Assembly: GCA_012841405.1 (NCBI GenBank)
Contig: DUUT01000073.1
Span: 1 to 64,000 of the forward strand
DNA: 64,000 nt
Source of the DNA: Chloroflexota bacterium
GTDB lineage: Bacteria > Chloroflexota > Anaerolineae > UBA1429
Direction of reading: 5' to 3'
Shown: positions 9,020-18,986 of the stretch, piece after piece
How the letters are laid out: each line of letters starts with the position of its first letter
How positions within the stretch are numbered: position 1 is the first letter of the stretch
Notes under the pieces: generated by a model
Databases searched by the model: none
The model's input: only the letters and a program-made list of their open reading frames with translations
What the model was told of the DNA's origin: nothing
Position numbers and translations under genes: made by a program

Positions 9020-10753
9020 TCAACCCGCCGTTGGCGGGATGCCGTAGTAATCGACGAGGAACTTGGCCATCTCGGCAAAGGCCGGCGCCGCCACCTCGAT
9101 GCCCCACTCGCCCCGCTGGGGCTTGTCAAAACGCACCAAGATGACGAAACGGGGGTCGGGAACCGGCCCGAACCCCACGTAGGATGCAATGACATCCGCG
9201 TTCTCATACCCCTCTGCATCGGGGATCCCCGCTGTGCCCGACTTGCCCGCGAGGCGGTACCCGGGCACCGTCGCCTGTTGCATGCCCATGGCGGTAGCGT
9301 CGGCCATGATCTCGACCAGCTGCTGGGCCACCTCCGACGAGAGCACCCGCCGCACACGGAACGGCTCGCGCCGCTCTACGTGCGCACCGTCATGCACCTC
9401 GGCCACGACGTAGGGCCGCATGAGCACCCCGTCGTTCGCGATGGCGCCATAGGCGGCGACCACCTGGATGGGCGTCACCGAGATGCCTTGGCCAAAGGCG
9501 TTGGTGCCCAAATCGGACATGTGCCATGCCGGGTTTCCCGGCACACGCATGATGCCCGGCACCTCGTGCATCAGGTCGATGCCCGTCACCTCGCCGAACC
9601 CAAACCGTCGGATGATCTCGTAGAAGCGCGTCGGGCCGAGCATGGCCGCCACGTGCGCCGCGCCCACGTTGCGCGAGTAGGCCAACAGCTCGGTCATGGT
9701 CGTCGGCCCGTGGGCCCTGCGATCGGCGTTGCGGATGCGCTGGTTACCGACAATGATCTCGCCGCGATCGTCATAGCTATCGGTAGGCCGAATGACGCGC
9801 GCCTCCAGCCCTGCCGCCAAGGTCAACGGCTTGAACACCGAGCCGGGCTCGTACAGCGCACTGACGGCCGTGTTCACGTACTGCTCGAGGGATTCGACGC
9901 GCCAGTACTCCCCCGGAGCATAGCTCGGGTAGTCGGCCATCGCCACGATGGCGCCGGTGCGCGGGTCCATAACGATGATGTTGCCCGCCTCCGCCTTGTA
10001 CCGCTCGATACCATCACGCAGAATATTCTCGGCGGCATACTGTACGTTGCGGTCGAGCGTCGACACGAGGTCGGTACCATCGCGGGCCGGCCGGTAGCCG
10101 CCCTGGGCCATCATGATCGGCTCGCCCCACGAGTCCGTGATGCCCCGCCACACCCCATCCTCTCCGCGCAGTTGGCGATCGTAGTAACGCTCCAGCCCAT
10201 ACTGCGGCTGCCCCTGCAAGTCCACGAACCCTACCACCGATGCCGCCAGTGCCCCGTCAGGGTAGACGCGTCGAAACCGCGCCTCGAGGCTGAACGCACT
10301 CACATCCAGGTCCTCGATCTGCTGCGCCACCCACACGGAATAGTCGTCCCCGAGCACCGCGTACTCGGTATTGGTCCTCGCCAGGGTCTCGGCGACCTCG
10401 GCCTCGGGCAAACCGAGAATCGCCGCGACCTGGGGCGTCAGCTGCTCACGCTGCCAGGGGGCCAACAGCTTGGGCGAGACGGCCACGCGGTACTGCACCG
10501 TCGAAGCCACCAAGTACTGGCCGTTGGCATCCAGGATGCAGCCCCGGGCTGCAGGAATCGTGTTGGGCCGGTCCATGTCCGAAAGGCTCAGAGCAATGAG
10601 CTCGTCATTCGGCAGCAACTGCCACCAGACGAGCCGCCCCAGCAAGACGAGGCCTATGGCGGCAAAGACCGCCACCAGCCAGGCGATACGCCGCTGCTGC
10701 CCCGTCCCTTGGAGATTGACCGCCATGGATGCCCCATCTGCCCGCATGCGCAC
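9020..10753 (-). CDS. ftsI: peptidoglycan transpeptidase / division-type penicillin-binding protein
   Basis: 577 aa; N-terminal TM, LYEPGSVFKPLTLAAGLE (SxxK), YSRNVG (SxN), GKSGTAGI (KSGT). Confidence 0.9.
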   Translation of the reverse strand: MRMRADGASMAVNLQGTGQQRRIAWLVAVFAAIGLVLLGRLVWWQLLPNDELIALSLSDMDRPNTIPAARGCILDANGQYLVASTVQYRVAVSPKLLAPWQREQLTPQVAAILGLPEAEVAETLARTNTEYAVLGDDYSVWVAQQIEDLDVSAFSLEARFRRVYPDGALAASVVGFVDLQGQPQYGLERYYDRQLRGEDGVWRGITDSWGEPIMMAQGGYRPARDGTDLVSTLDRNVQYAAENILRDGIERYKAEAGNIIVMDPRTGAIVAMADYPSYAPGEYWRVESLEQYVNTAVSALYEPGSVFKPLTLAAGLEARVIRPTDSYDDRGEIIVGNQRIRNADRRAHGPTTMTELLAYSRNVGAAHVAAMLGPTRFYEIIRRFGFGEVTGIDLMHEVPGIMRVPGNPAWHMSDLGTNAFGQGISVTPIQVVAAYGAIANDGVLMRPYVVAEVHDGAHVERREPFRVRRVLSSEVAQQLVEIMADATAMGMQQATVPGYRLAGKSGTAGIPDAEGYENADVIASYVGFGPVPDPRFVILVRFDKPQRGEWGIEVAAPAFAEMAKFLVDYYGIPPTAG

Positions 10754-10782
10754 ACTCTGCGCGTCGTCGCCAACACCCCTGC

Positions 10783-11385
10783 CTACGGCTGCGAGACGCC
10801 CTCCAGGCCGAGAGCGCTATCATCTACCGGCGTCGCGATCCACGCCCGCATCTGTTCCACCAATCGCTCGACCAACCCGTGCGCGGGATCCTCGTGAGGC
10901 CCGTCTGCCGGGCCTGGCGCGTCGCCTCCCATCGGTGTCGCCTGCTCCACGGGCGCTGCGATGGGCTCCGTCGGTGTCGGCAGGGGATCGAACACCACGC
11001 GGTGGCGTCGCTCCCCGTCCGTGGCGTCGGGCATCGTATAGCCCCACTGCGCCCCGGCCTCCAGAACGCGCTCCAGTGACCCCAGCATGGCCACCTCGCC
11101 GCGCAGAGCAGTGATCTCGCGGTGTACGCGCTCCTTCTCGCGCTCGAGCACCCGGATCTCGTGCGCCAGAGAGGCTACCTCGCTCGCCTGCTGCAGGTAG
11201 AGCCATCCGCCCAATCCCACCAGCGTCAGCAGAACGGCAAAGAACGTCAGCGTGCGCACGTCCACGCGTATCAGCCCGGTCGCTCCCCTATCGCGTGGCC
11301 GCACAAAGAGGGGAGGCCCCTCGCGCCGATCGGGCGTTCTGCTGCGTCGCGCGCGTTCCGTGGTCCCCGTACCCGGCTCGTCCAT
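10783..11385 (-). CDS. FtsL-like bitopic division protein
   Basis: 200 aa; single TM followed by coiled-coil EVASLAHEIRVLEREKERVHREITALRGEVAML; located between rsmH and ftsI as ftsL normally is. Confidence 0.65.
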   Translation of the reverse strand: MDEPGTGTTERARRSRTPDRREGPPLFVRPRDRGATGLIRVDVRTLTFFAVLLTLVGLGGWLYLQQASEVASLAHEIRVLEREKERVHREITALRGEVAMLGSLERVLEAGAQWGYTMPDATDGERRHRVVFDPLPTPTEPIAAPVEQATPMGGDAPGPADGPHEDPAHGLVERLVEQMRAWIATPVDDSALGLEGVSQP

Positions 11386-11391
11386 ACCCCT

Positions 11392-12366
11392 CTAGCCTGC
11401 CTCGGGCAGCCGCTCGGCCACGCGGAGCCGGGCACTGCGGCTGCGCGGGTTCCTGGCGATCTCGGCCTCTCCGGCCCGCACCGGCTTGCGCGTCACACGC
11501 CGGATCGTGGCCCGATGCCCGCACGTGCAGTAGGGCTGCCGTGGAGGACACACGCAGTCCGTCGCCTCGCGGGCCATGAACTGCTTGACGATGCGGTCCT
11601 CCAGCGAATGGAAGGCGATCACCGCCAGTCGGCCCCCCGGAGCCAGCAACGCCACCGCCTGGGGCAGCACGGCCTCCAGCGCCTCCAACTCGCCATTCAC
11701 GGCGATGCGCAGCGCCTGAAAGGTGCGCGTGGCAGGGTGGATGCGCCCGCCCCCCCCCACGGCATGGGCTACGGCGTCGGCCAGCTCGCGCGTCGTCCGT
11801 AGGGGGCGCGCCGCCACAATCGCCCGTGCCACCCGACGCGAGCGACGCTCCTCACCGTAGGTGTAGATGATGCGCGCCAGCTCTTCCTCGGGCCACGTGT
11901 TGACGATCGCTGCCGCGGTGGTGGGGGCGTCGGGCCCCATGCGCATATCCAGCGGCCCTTCCTGCTGGAACGAGAACCCCCGTTGCGCGTCGTCCAGCTG
12001 CAGTGACGAGACGCCCAGGTCGAGGAGCACGCCCTGCACGCCAGCGAATCCGTACCGCGCCGCGACCTCGGCCATAGCATCAAAGCGCGCCTGCACAAAC
12101 ACCACGCGCTCCCCATACTCGGCCAGGCGCTGTCGCGCCACGTCGAGCGCTTGCGGGTCGCGGTCAATCGCTAACAGGCGGCCATCCGGCGAAGCGTGCG
12201 CCAAAATGGATGCGGCATGCCCGCCCGCGCCCACCGTGCCATCGATATACAGACCACCCGGCTGCGGTTGCAGCCAGGCTATCGTCTCTTGCAGCAGCAC
12301 GGGAGTGTGCGCGCGCGCCGCCGTATCCGCAGACGCCGCCTCCGGCGCCACATCACCATCGGTCAA
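11392..12366 (-). CDS. rsmH: 16S rRNA (cytosine1402-N4)-methyltransferase
   Basis: 324 aa; [43 protein letters not shown]. Confidence 0.96.
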   Translation of the reverse strand: MTDGDVAPEAASADTAARAHTPVLLQETIAWLQPQPGGLYIDGTVGAGGHAASILAHASPDGRLLAIDRDPQALDVARQRLAEYGERVVFVQARFDAMAEVAARYGFAGVQGVLLDLGVSSLQLDDAQRGFSFQQEGPLDMRMGPDAPTTAAAIVNTWPEEELARIIYTYGEERRSRRVARAIVAARPLRTTRELADAVAHAVGGGGRIHPATRTFQALRIAVNGELEALEAVLPQAVALLAPGGRLAVIAFHSLEDRIVKQFMAREATDCVCPPRQPYCTCGHRATIRRVTRKPVRAGEAEIARNPRSRSARLRVAERLPEAG

Positions 12367-12504
12367 GGCTCGACCTCTGTACCACGTACGCCGTCAACAG
12401 CCGACCGCCGACAGCACGTACTCGCCCGCCGCAGTCACCGGCAACGTGCACGCATTACCACCGTGGGTCCCACCGACGCTGTGGAGTCTTCTCGGCTGGG
12501 GCCC

Positions 12505-12936
12505 CTACACGCCCATTCTGGCAACATCCGCCAGGATGGCTTCCAGATTCTCCGAGTCCTCCTCGAGACTCTGGCGCCACCGTTCGGGATTCCACACCTC
12601 GATGTACGTGTTCAGCCCCACGACGACGGCCTCGTCCGTGATGCCCGCATAGTCGCGCAGGAACGAGGGCACGAGAATACGTCCCATCTTGTCGAGCGTG
12701 GCTTCGTGGGCACCGCCGAAAAGGCGTCGGGTGTAGGATCGCGCCGTCCGACTCGCGGTGGGCATTTGGGCGGCCCGCCGCGCTAGCGCGACCCACTCTT
12801 CCTGAGGGTAAATCACAAGACAGGGCTCTGCACCCCGCGTCACCACAAGGCCAGCCTCCAGCTCGCTGCGGAAGCGAGCCGGAATCGTCAGCCGGCCTTT
12901 CAAGTCGAGCGCGTGGGTGTATTCGCCCAAGAACAT
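12505..12936 (-). CDS. mraZ: transcriptional regulator MraZ
   Basis: MFLGEYTHALDLKGRLTIPARFR, start of dcw cluster; ATG at 12936 chosen over upstream ORF start. Confidence 0.96.
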   Translation of the reverse strand: MFLGEYTHALDLKGRLTIPARFRSELEAGLVVTRGAEPCLVIYPQEEWVALARRAAQMPTASRTARSYTRRLFGGAHEATLDKMGRILVPSFLRDYAGITDEAVVVGLNTYIEVWNPERWRQSLEEDSENLEAILADVARMGV

Positions 12937-13035
12937 TGCGGTGGGAGCTCCTCGAGAGTGCTCTGGAGCAGATTCTCTCTGGGCTTGGCGGGGCGTCCTG
13001 TGGCTTGGAGCACGCCACTTCCTGACATTCGTCCC

Positions 13036-13060
13036 CACCATTCGCCACCATTATACACCA
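13036..13060 (-). promoter_or_regulatory. candidate MraZ operator: three TGGTG boxes at 10-bp period
   Basis: CACCA on plus at 13036-13040, 13046-13050 and 13056-13060, overlapping the -10 box. Confidence 0.65.
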
Positions 13061-13078
13061 CGCTGCTACACTTGCCAA
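13050..13078 (-). promoter_or_regulatory. sigma70-like promoter for mraZ/dcw cluster
   Basis: Minus strand TTGGCA (13078-13073), 17-nt spacer, TATAAT (13055-13050). Confidence 0.75.
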
Positions 13079-13323
13079 GATGCTAGTCTCGTTTTGGATC
13101 GGTTTTGTTACGATCTGTCCCTGCTTTCTGCCGCAGCGCCAGCGCAGTTACAGATCTCGGCCGACGACCACCACAACATATAGTATCATACCCCGAAATC
13201 GCATCTAGGGCTAGTATCACGAATGGCGAGGCGCCATGCGTAAAGATCCTGTGAATTTCCGTTTACCTTTGTGGATAACTCGCGTCGCGCTGAGGTAGGC
13301 GATGGGGATCGGCGGACGTGGAG

Positions 13324-14163
13324 CTAGACCAGGTCCGACGTGGCGCCTGCGCTGTGCGCGCGCACAAACGCCACGAGCCGGTGCAGACGCCGCACGGCCT
13401 CTCGGGGGGACCAAAAGGCCAGCGCCATGAACGAGATCTCGGCGGTGACGCTCCCCTGGTAGCCATCCGCCTGGAGGCGCGCCACCAGAGGCGCCAGGTC
13501 CAGGCAGCCATCGCCGGGGAGCTGGTGATGCGACCAAACAATATCCACGAGCGGGGGGTGCCAGGGGAGGTGCAGGGGCCGCAGATCGCTCAGGTGAATG
13601 TTCACCAGCCGCTCGCGCATGGCGTCATAGGTCTCGAGGAGATCGAAACCCGCCGTGCCAGCGTGGCACGTGTCCAAGGTGAGATCGAGATCGTAGCGCC
13701 GCGCACACGCCACCAGATCCGCCGGGCGGCTGACAACGCCCTGCTCCTCACGCCGACCGTATGCGCCGGGGTTCTCCAGCGCCAGCCGCGTACCTGTGCC
13801 CTCGGCCAGGCGCTGCGCGGCCTCCAAGGCGCGCAGCCAGCGCTGCGCCGCGGGCTCGTCCCAGCGCTTGGCCGCGGGGGCGTGAAACACCACCGTGGGG
13901 ACGCCTAACGCCACCGCCGCCCGCGTCGCTTCGATCACCCGCGCGGGGCCACCGCCCGACGTGCTGAAGGAAAAGAGGGTCTGGTGCACGGTGGGGATGG
14001 CCAGGCCATAGCGCTCGGCCGCACGGCGCACCGGTGTGGTGCCCCGCAGCCACACTTCGGGGCACATCACCAGCTCAATGGCCTCGTAGCCCGCTTCGGC
14101 GGCAAGGCGCATCGCCGTCGCCAGCGGGTACATGGGGAGGCAGGCCGTCGATAGGCTCAGCAC
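13324..14163 (-). CDS. sugar phosphate isomerase/epimerase-like TIM barrel (AP endonuclease family 2)
   Basis: 279 aa; LSTACLPMYPLATAMRLAAEAGYEAIELV, LALENPG, DLTLDTCHAG, VNIHLSDL. Confidence 0.8.
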   Translation of the reverse strand: MLSLSTACLPMYPLATAMRLAAEAGYEAIELVMCPEVWLRGTTPVRRAAERYGLAIPTVHQTLFSFSTSGGGPARVIEATRAAVALGVPTVVFHAPAAKRWDEPAAQRWLRALEAAQRLAEGTGTRLALENPGAYGRREEQGVVSRPADLVACARRYDLDLTLDTCHAGTAGFDLLETYDAMRERLVNIHLSDLRPLHLPWHPPLVDIVWSHHQLPGDGCLDLAPLVARLQADGYQGSVTAEISFMALAFWSPREAVRRLHRLVAFVRAHSAGATSDLV

Positions 14164-14828
14164 GATGGCGCGCTAGCGCGCGTCCTTTCATCGCGATAGA
14201 GCTGATGGTCGTAAATGTAGGCCTCCACCGAGGCCGGCACCAGGTAGCGGATCGGCATCCCCGCCCGCACGCGCTCGCGCAGCTCGGTCGACGAAATATC
14301 CAACCGCACGGTATCGATCACCTCACTCGCCTGGGTGACTCCCGGGATCGCGCGCTCGAGTGCTGGCCAGTCCGGCACGTATCCCGGCCGGGTGACCACG
14401 ACGAGGCGCGCCAACCGCACGATGGCGTCTGGGCGCCGCCAGTGCACGAGCGTCTCCAACGAGTCCATTCCCAGGATAAAGTACAGCTCCACCCGGCCGC
14501 ACGCTGTGTGCAGCGCCTCGAGCGTATCGACGGTGTACGATGGTCCCTCGCGATCCAGCTCGATGCGCGAGACGGCAAAGTGTGCATTGTCGGCGATGGC
14601 CAGCGACACCATGCGGTAGCGATCCTCGCCGCTGGCGCAGGTGTTGCCCAGCTTGAGTGGCGACACGCGTGCCGGCACGAACAGCACCTCATCGAGGGCT
14701 AGCCGCACGCGCGCCTCCTCAGCGATGGCAAGATGGCCGATGTGAATGGGATCGAACGTCCCGCCCATGACGCCCAGGCGAACGGGGCGCGTCGTGTGTT
14801 GATGTTGGCTGGTGTGGGTCCCCGTCAT
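14157..14828 (-). CDS. nadD: nicotinate-nucleotide adenylyltransferase
   Basis: 223 aa; LGVMGGTFDPIHIGHLAIAEEA, YFILGMDSLETLVHWRRP, ISSTELRERVRAGMPIRYLVP. Confidence 0.95.
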   Translation of the reverse strand: MTGTHTSQHQHTTRPVRLGVMGGTFDPIHIGHLAIAEEARVRLALDEVLFVPARVSPLKLGNTCASGEDRYRMVSLAIADNAHFAVSRIELDREGPSYTVDTLEALHTACGRVELYFILGMDSLETLVHWRRPDAIVRLARLVVVTRPGYVPDWPALERAIPGVTQASEVIDTVRLDISSTELRERVRAGMPIRYLVPASVEAYIYDHQLYRDERTRASAPSC

Positions 14829-14840
14829 GGTCTCCTGGCG

Positions 14841-16106
14841 CTATTGCCACTCCAATTCGATATCGCCGATCAGCACGGTGTCGCCCAGCTCGACGCCCGC
14901 CTGCTCGAGCCGGGTCGCGATCCCCCGGGCCGACAGTATGCGCTCGAAACGCTCCGCCGCCTCGTAGGAGGGCCAATCCGTCATCTGGGCAAGCCGCTCA
15001 ATCTCTTCACCGGCCACACGAAAGACGCCGGGTGCTTCCTTGGTGATGGTCACCTCGGTGCTCTCCCTCTCGTGGGGGCGAAAGACAAAGACCTCTTTCG
15101 GCGGCTCCTCAGCGGGGAGTGCCGCCAGGCTCTCGGCGACGGCGCGCATCAGAGCCTGCACCCCCTCGCCGGTTACCGCCGAGATGCCATAGACCGTACC
15201 CGCCTCCGCACCGATCGCGTTCCGCAGCGCGCGCAGCTTGTCCGCCGCATCGGTGAGGTCCATCTTGTTGAGGGCCACGATCTGCGGCTTGGCTGCCAGC
15301 TCGGGGCTGTGCGCGGCCAGCTCGGCGTTAATGGCCCGGTAATCGGCCACGGGATCAGGGCTGGCGCCATCCACCAGGTGTACGAGGAGGCGCGTGCGCG
15401 CCACGTGGCGCAGGAACTGGATCCCTAGGCCGGCTCCCTCGTGGGCGCCCTCGATGAGCCCCGGAATATCGGCCAGCACGAACGTGTCGCCGTCCACCTC
15501 CACCACGCCCAGCGTGGGGGTCAGCGTCGTAAAGGGATAGTCGGCTATCTTGGGGCGGGCGGCGCTCACCACCGAGAGCAGGGTAGATTTGCCGGCGTTG
15601 GGCTTGCCCACGATACCCACATCGGCGATCAGGCGCAGCTCCAGCACCAACCGTCGCTCTTGCCCCGGCTCCCCACGCTCGGCAAAGCGGGGCGTCTGCC
15701 GCGTCGAGCTCTTGAACGCCTCGTTGCCGCGGCCACCGCGGCCGCCGCGCGCCACCAGGAGCGTGCTCCCGGGCGCCGTCAGATCGCCGACGAGCTCACC
15801 GGTGTCGGCATCACGCACGATGGTGCCTGGGGGCACATCGATGTACAGGTCATCCCCCTTGGCCCCCTGCTGGCTCTTCCCCTGGCCGTGCACGCCGTTC
15901 CCCGCTCGGTAGTGCCGCTGGCGGGCGAGAGCCACGAGGCTGTTGAGGTGCGGGTTCACACGCAGGTAGACGCTGCCCCCCGCCCCCCCATTCCCCCCGT
16001 TGGGGCCACCAAAGGGGACGTAGGGCTCCCGGCGAAAGCTCACGGCGCCGTTGCCGCCCCTGCCGGCGCGCACCTCGATCCATACCTCATCGTAGAACAA
16101 TGCCAC
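14841..16106 (-). CDS. obg: GTPase Obg/CgtA
   Basis: [55 protein letters not shown]; start uncertain (GTG 16106 or TTG 16100). Confidence 0.95.
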   Translation of the reverse strand: MALFYDEVWIEVRAGRGGNGAVSFRREPYVPFGGPNGGNGGAGGSVYLRVNPHLNSLVALARQRHYRAGNGVHGQGKSQQGAKGDDLYIDVPPGTIVRDADTGELVGDLTAPGSTLLVARGGRGGRGNEAFKSSTRQTPRFAERGEPGQERRLVLELRLIADVGIVGKPNAGKSTLLSVVSAARPKIADYPFTTLTPTLGVVEVDGDTFVLADIPGLIEGAHEGAGLGIQFLRHVARTRLLVHLVDGASPDPVADYRAINAELAAHSPELAAKPQIVALNKMDLTDAADKLRALRNAIGAEAGTVYGISAVTGEGVQALMRAVAESLAALPAEEPPKEVFVFRPHERESTEVTITKEAPGVFRVAGEEIERLAQMTDWPSYEAAERFERILSARGIATRLEQAGVELGDTVLIGDIELEWQ

Positions 16107-16180
16107 ACACCTCTCTATTCGCACAACAGCGAGAGCTCTTGCCCGGCAGAGCCGGACCCGCTCTCGCCTCTTCTACGTCA

Positions 16181-16209
16181 AGGATACCCCGGCTCCCCGG
16201 GGGTGTCAA
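16181..16209 (-). promoter_or_regulatory. sigma70-like promoter for obg
   Basis: Minus strand TTGACA (16209-16204), 17-nt spacer, TATCCT (16186-16181). Confidence 0.65.
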
Positions 16210-16484
16210 GGGTCATGGTTCCCCGACGGTGTCGCCCCACGGGCCCGTTTGCACACCGGCATCCCACACGCAGCGAGCCGGCGTGCGCTGCCCCATGCGC
16301 CGCTCCAGAGGGTATACCCAGTAGCAATAGCATCCGTCCCTTTGACTTTTCGTGTCCTGCTCGCTTTGATGCCGCGCGGTGCATGCACCATGCTGGTCTT
16401 CAGGCCTTCAATGGTACGCAGTGCGCCCAAGTTGATCAGGCATGCATCCTGTTCCGCCGTATGCAGGCCCAGCACGCAGCGCCT

Positions 16485-16513
16485 TTGACAAAGGGTTAAC
16501 GCTATGCTAGTAT
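16485..16513 (+). promoter_or_regulatory. sigma70 promoter for cold-shock gene
   Basis: TTGACA (16485-16490), 17-nt spacer, TAGTAT (16508-16513). Confidence 0.8.
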
Positions 16514-16570
16514 GTTAACGGTTGGTTAACAGAGCGTTTCCAGCACCGAGGTTGTCGCGAGTCATCTCCC

Positions 16571-16606
16571 GTGTGGGTCTCCCGGCGTGACCCTCACGGT
16601 TTTTTT
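16571..16606 (+). terminator. terminator-like hairpin in cold-shock leader (candidate attenuator)
   Basis: GTGtGGGTC (16571-16579) pairs with GACCCtCAC (16589-16597), followed by GG and T7; overlapping alternative hairpin CGTGA-CCC-TCACG (16586-16598). Confidence 0.6.
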
Positions 16607-16710
16607 GACCAACCCAGACAGGACTTCCTCGGCATCGGGCGCGACGCTGAGTAGCCACCACTACTGGCGGCCGGACAATGTCGCGGCATTCTTGTAAGGA
16701 GGACGGTACG

Positions 16711-16968
16711 ATGGCAGAGCGAACCACGGGCAGAGTCAAGTGGTTCAGTCGCGTCAAGGGCTACGGGTTCATCGTCCCAGACGGCAGCGAAGCAACCAAG
16801 GACGTGTTCGTACACTTCTCGGCAATCCGTGGTGAGGGTTTCCGCAACCTCGACGAGGGCCAACTCGTCGAATTCACCATCGAGGACACTCCCAAGGGTC
16901 CCCAGGCCGCCGATGTCGTGGCACTCGACCAGGGACAGAGCTACGAGCCCGACCTTCCGACCTGGTAG
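16711..16968 (+). CDS. cold-shock protein (CspA family)
   Basis: [46 protein letters not shown] Shine-Dalgarno just upstream of ATG 16711. Confidence 0.93.
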   Translation: MAERTTGRVKWFSRVKGYGFIVPDGSEATKDVFVHFSAIRGEGFRNLDEGQLVEFTIEDTPKGPQAADVVALDQGQSYEPDLPTW

Positions 16969-17005
16969 GTTTGGCACCTGACGGCACCAACTGAAAACGA
17001 AAACC

Positions 17006-18949
17006 CTATGGATCCCGTCGAGGTGTCTCGACGGGATCTTGACGTCCGCGCAGGTACACCAACAACGCGGCGACGTCCGCGGGATTGACCCCTGCGATGC
17101 GCGCCGCCTGTCCCACCGTCGCCGGCCGATGCCGCGACAGCCGCTCGCGGGCCTCCGTGCACATGCCCATCACCTTGCCATAGTCCAGGCTCTCGGGAAT
17201 GCGCCGCCCCTCCAGCCGACGCGCCCGCTCCACCTGCCGGCGCTGCTTGTCGATATAGCCGGCGTAGCGCACCTCCAGCGCCACCTGCTCGGCGACCCCT
17301 TCTGCGAGCGCGCTCTCCGGAGGCGCCAACAGCCGCACCGCCGCATAGGACGCCCCCGGCCGCCGCAGGTACTGGAGCGCTGATACCGGCGCCTCGATGG
17401 GGTCACAACCCAGCGCCCGCAGCGTCGCGTTCACCTCCGGATCGGGGCGCAGGGTGACGCGCTCGAGCCGTCGCAGCTCGCTGTTGATGGCGCGCTGCTT
17501 CTCCACCACCGCCGTGTGCCTTTCGTCGCTCACGAGACCAACCCGCCAGCCCACCGGTGTGAGGCGCAGATCCGCGTTGTCATGCCGCAGCAGCAGGCGA
17601 TACTCGGCCCGCGACGTGAGCATGCGGTACGGCTCGCGGATCTCTTTGGTGATCAGGTCGTCTATGAGCACGCCGAGGTAGGCTTGTTCTCGCCCCAGCA
17701 CCAGGGGCTCCTCGTCACGGGCATGGCGGGCAGCGTTGATGCCCGCCAAGAGGCCCTGTGCCGCCGCCTCCTCATACCCCGACGTGCCATTGATCTGCCC
17801 GGCGAGATACAGCCCGTGCACGCGACGCGTCTCGAGGGACGCCCTGATCTGGTACGAGGGCACATAGGCGTATTCGATGGCATAGCCCGGCCGCACGATC
17901 TCGGCCTCGGCGAGTGCAGGGATGCTGTGCAGCATCGCGCGCTGCACGTCCCACGGCATCCCCGTGAAGAACCCCTGGACGTACACCTCGCGCGTGGCCC
18001 ACCCCTCGGGTTCCAGAAAGAGCTGGTGCGCATCCTTGTGGGCAAAGCGCACAACCTTTTCCTCGATGGAGGGGCAGTAGCGCGGCCCGATAGCGTCCGG
18101 CTCGCCGGTCACGACAGGGGAGCGGTGCAGGTTCTCGCGCACGATGCGATGGGTCTCGGTGGTGGTGTGCAACAGATAGCAGGGCACCTGAGGGCGCCAC
18201 GCCGTCTGGTGCGCGATAGGGTACGCGGGGTTGATCGGCAGGAGCAGCGGCTGCGGCGGGCACGCGTCAAAGGAGAAGTAGAGCGGCTCATCACTGCCGA
18301 ACTGGGGCTTGGTGAGCTCGTAGCGCACGGTGCGCGCATCTACCCGCGGGGGCGTGTTCGTTTGGAGGCGCCCCATCTCAAAGCCCAAGTCCCGCAGCGA
18401 CCGCGCCAAGCCGCGCGCCGAGGACTCGCCCGCGCGCCCCCCCGCCAGGCAGTGCTCGCCGCGCAGGACGCGGCCGTCGAGGAACGTACCGCTGCACACC
18501 ACCACCGCCCGGGCGGACAGCGTCTCGCCATGGTCGAGGCACACCCCCTCGATGCGATCGCCGCGCACGAGCAACGCCTCGACCTGGCCCTGGAGCAGGC
18601 TCAGGTTCGGCGTCGCCTCGAGGGTGTGCTTCATCTGCAGCGCGTAGAGATGTTTATCCGCCTGGGCCCGCAGCGCCTGCACCGCCGGTCCCTTGGAGAT
18701 GTTGAGCATGCGCACCTGGATAAAGGTCCGATCGATGGTGCGCGCCATCTCGCCGCCCAGGGCATCGATCTCCCGCACCAGATGCCCCTTGGCGGGCCCG
18801 CCAATGCTGGGGTTGCACGGCATCTGCGCGACGAGATCTAGATTCATGGTCACCAGGAGCGTGCGTCGCCCCATGCGTGCCGCCGCCAGCGCCGCTTCAC
18901 ACCCCGCGTGCCCCGCCCCAACCACGATGACGTCGAATACCCGTCCCAT
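17006..18949 (-). CDS. mnmG: tRNA uridine-5-carboxymethylaminomethyl(34) synthesis enzyme MnmG
   Basis: 647 aa; FDVIVVGAGHAGCEAALAAARMG, CNPSIGGPAKGHLVREIDALGG. Confidence 0.97.
   Translation of the reverse strand: MGRVFDVIVVGAGHAGCEAALAAARMGRRTLLVTMNLDLVAQMPCNPSIGGPAKGHLVREIDALGGEMARTIDRTFIQVRMLNISKGPAVQALRAQADKHLYALQMKHTLEATPNLSLLQGQVEALLVRGDRIEGVCLDHGETLSARAVVVCSGTFLDGRVLRGEHCLAGGRAGESSARGLARSLRDLGFEMGRLQTNTPPRVDARTVRYELTKPQFGSDEPLYFSFDACPPQPLLLPINPAYPIAHQTAWRPQVPCYLLHTTTETHRIVRENLHRSPVVTGEPDAIGPRYCPSIEEKVVRFAHKDAHQLFLEPEGWATREVYVQGFFTGMPWDVQRAMLHSIPALAEAEIVRPGYAIEYAYVPSYQIRASLETRRVHGLYLAGQINGTSGYEEAAAQGLLAGINAARHARDEEPLVLGREQAYLGVLIDDLITKEIREPYRMLTSRAEYRLLLRHDNADLRLTPVGWRVGLVSDERHTAVVEKQRAINSELRRLERVTLRPDPEVNATLRALGCDPIEAPVSALQYLRRPGASYAAVRLLAPPESALAEGVAEQVALEVRYAGYIDKQRRQVERARRLEGRRIPESLDYGKVMGMCTEARERLSRHRPATVGQAARIAGVNPADVAALLVYLRGRQDPVETPRRDP
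17011..17038. terminator. perfect 12-bp hairpin between csp and mnmG 3' ends
   Basis: GATCCCGTCGAG-GTGT-CTCGACGGGATC; on the minus strand followed by T-rich ATAGGGTTTTCGTTTTC. Confidence 0.7.
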
Positions 18950-18986
18950 GCGATGATTCCATTCCGTTCGTGCCGGTCACGCCGGC

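Noticed and set aside
8855-10897. 680-aa plus-strand ORF opposite ftsI/murF
   Set aside because: Antisense of a clear penicillin-binding protein; low-complexity Arg/His-rich translation.
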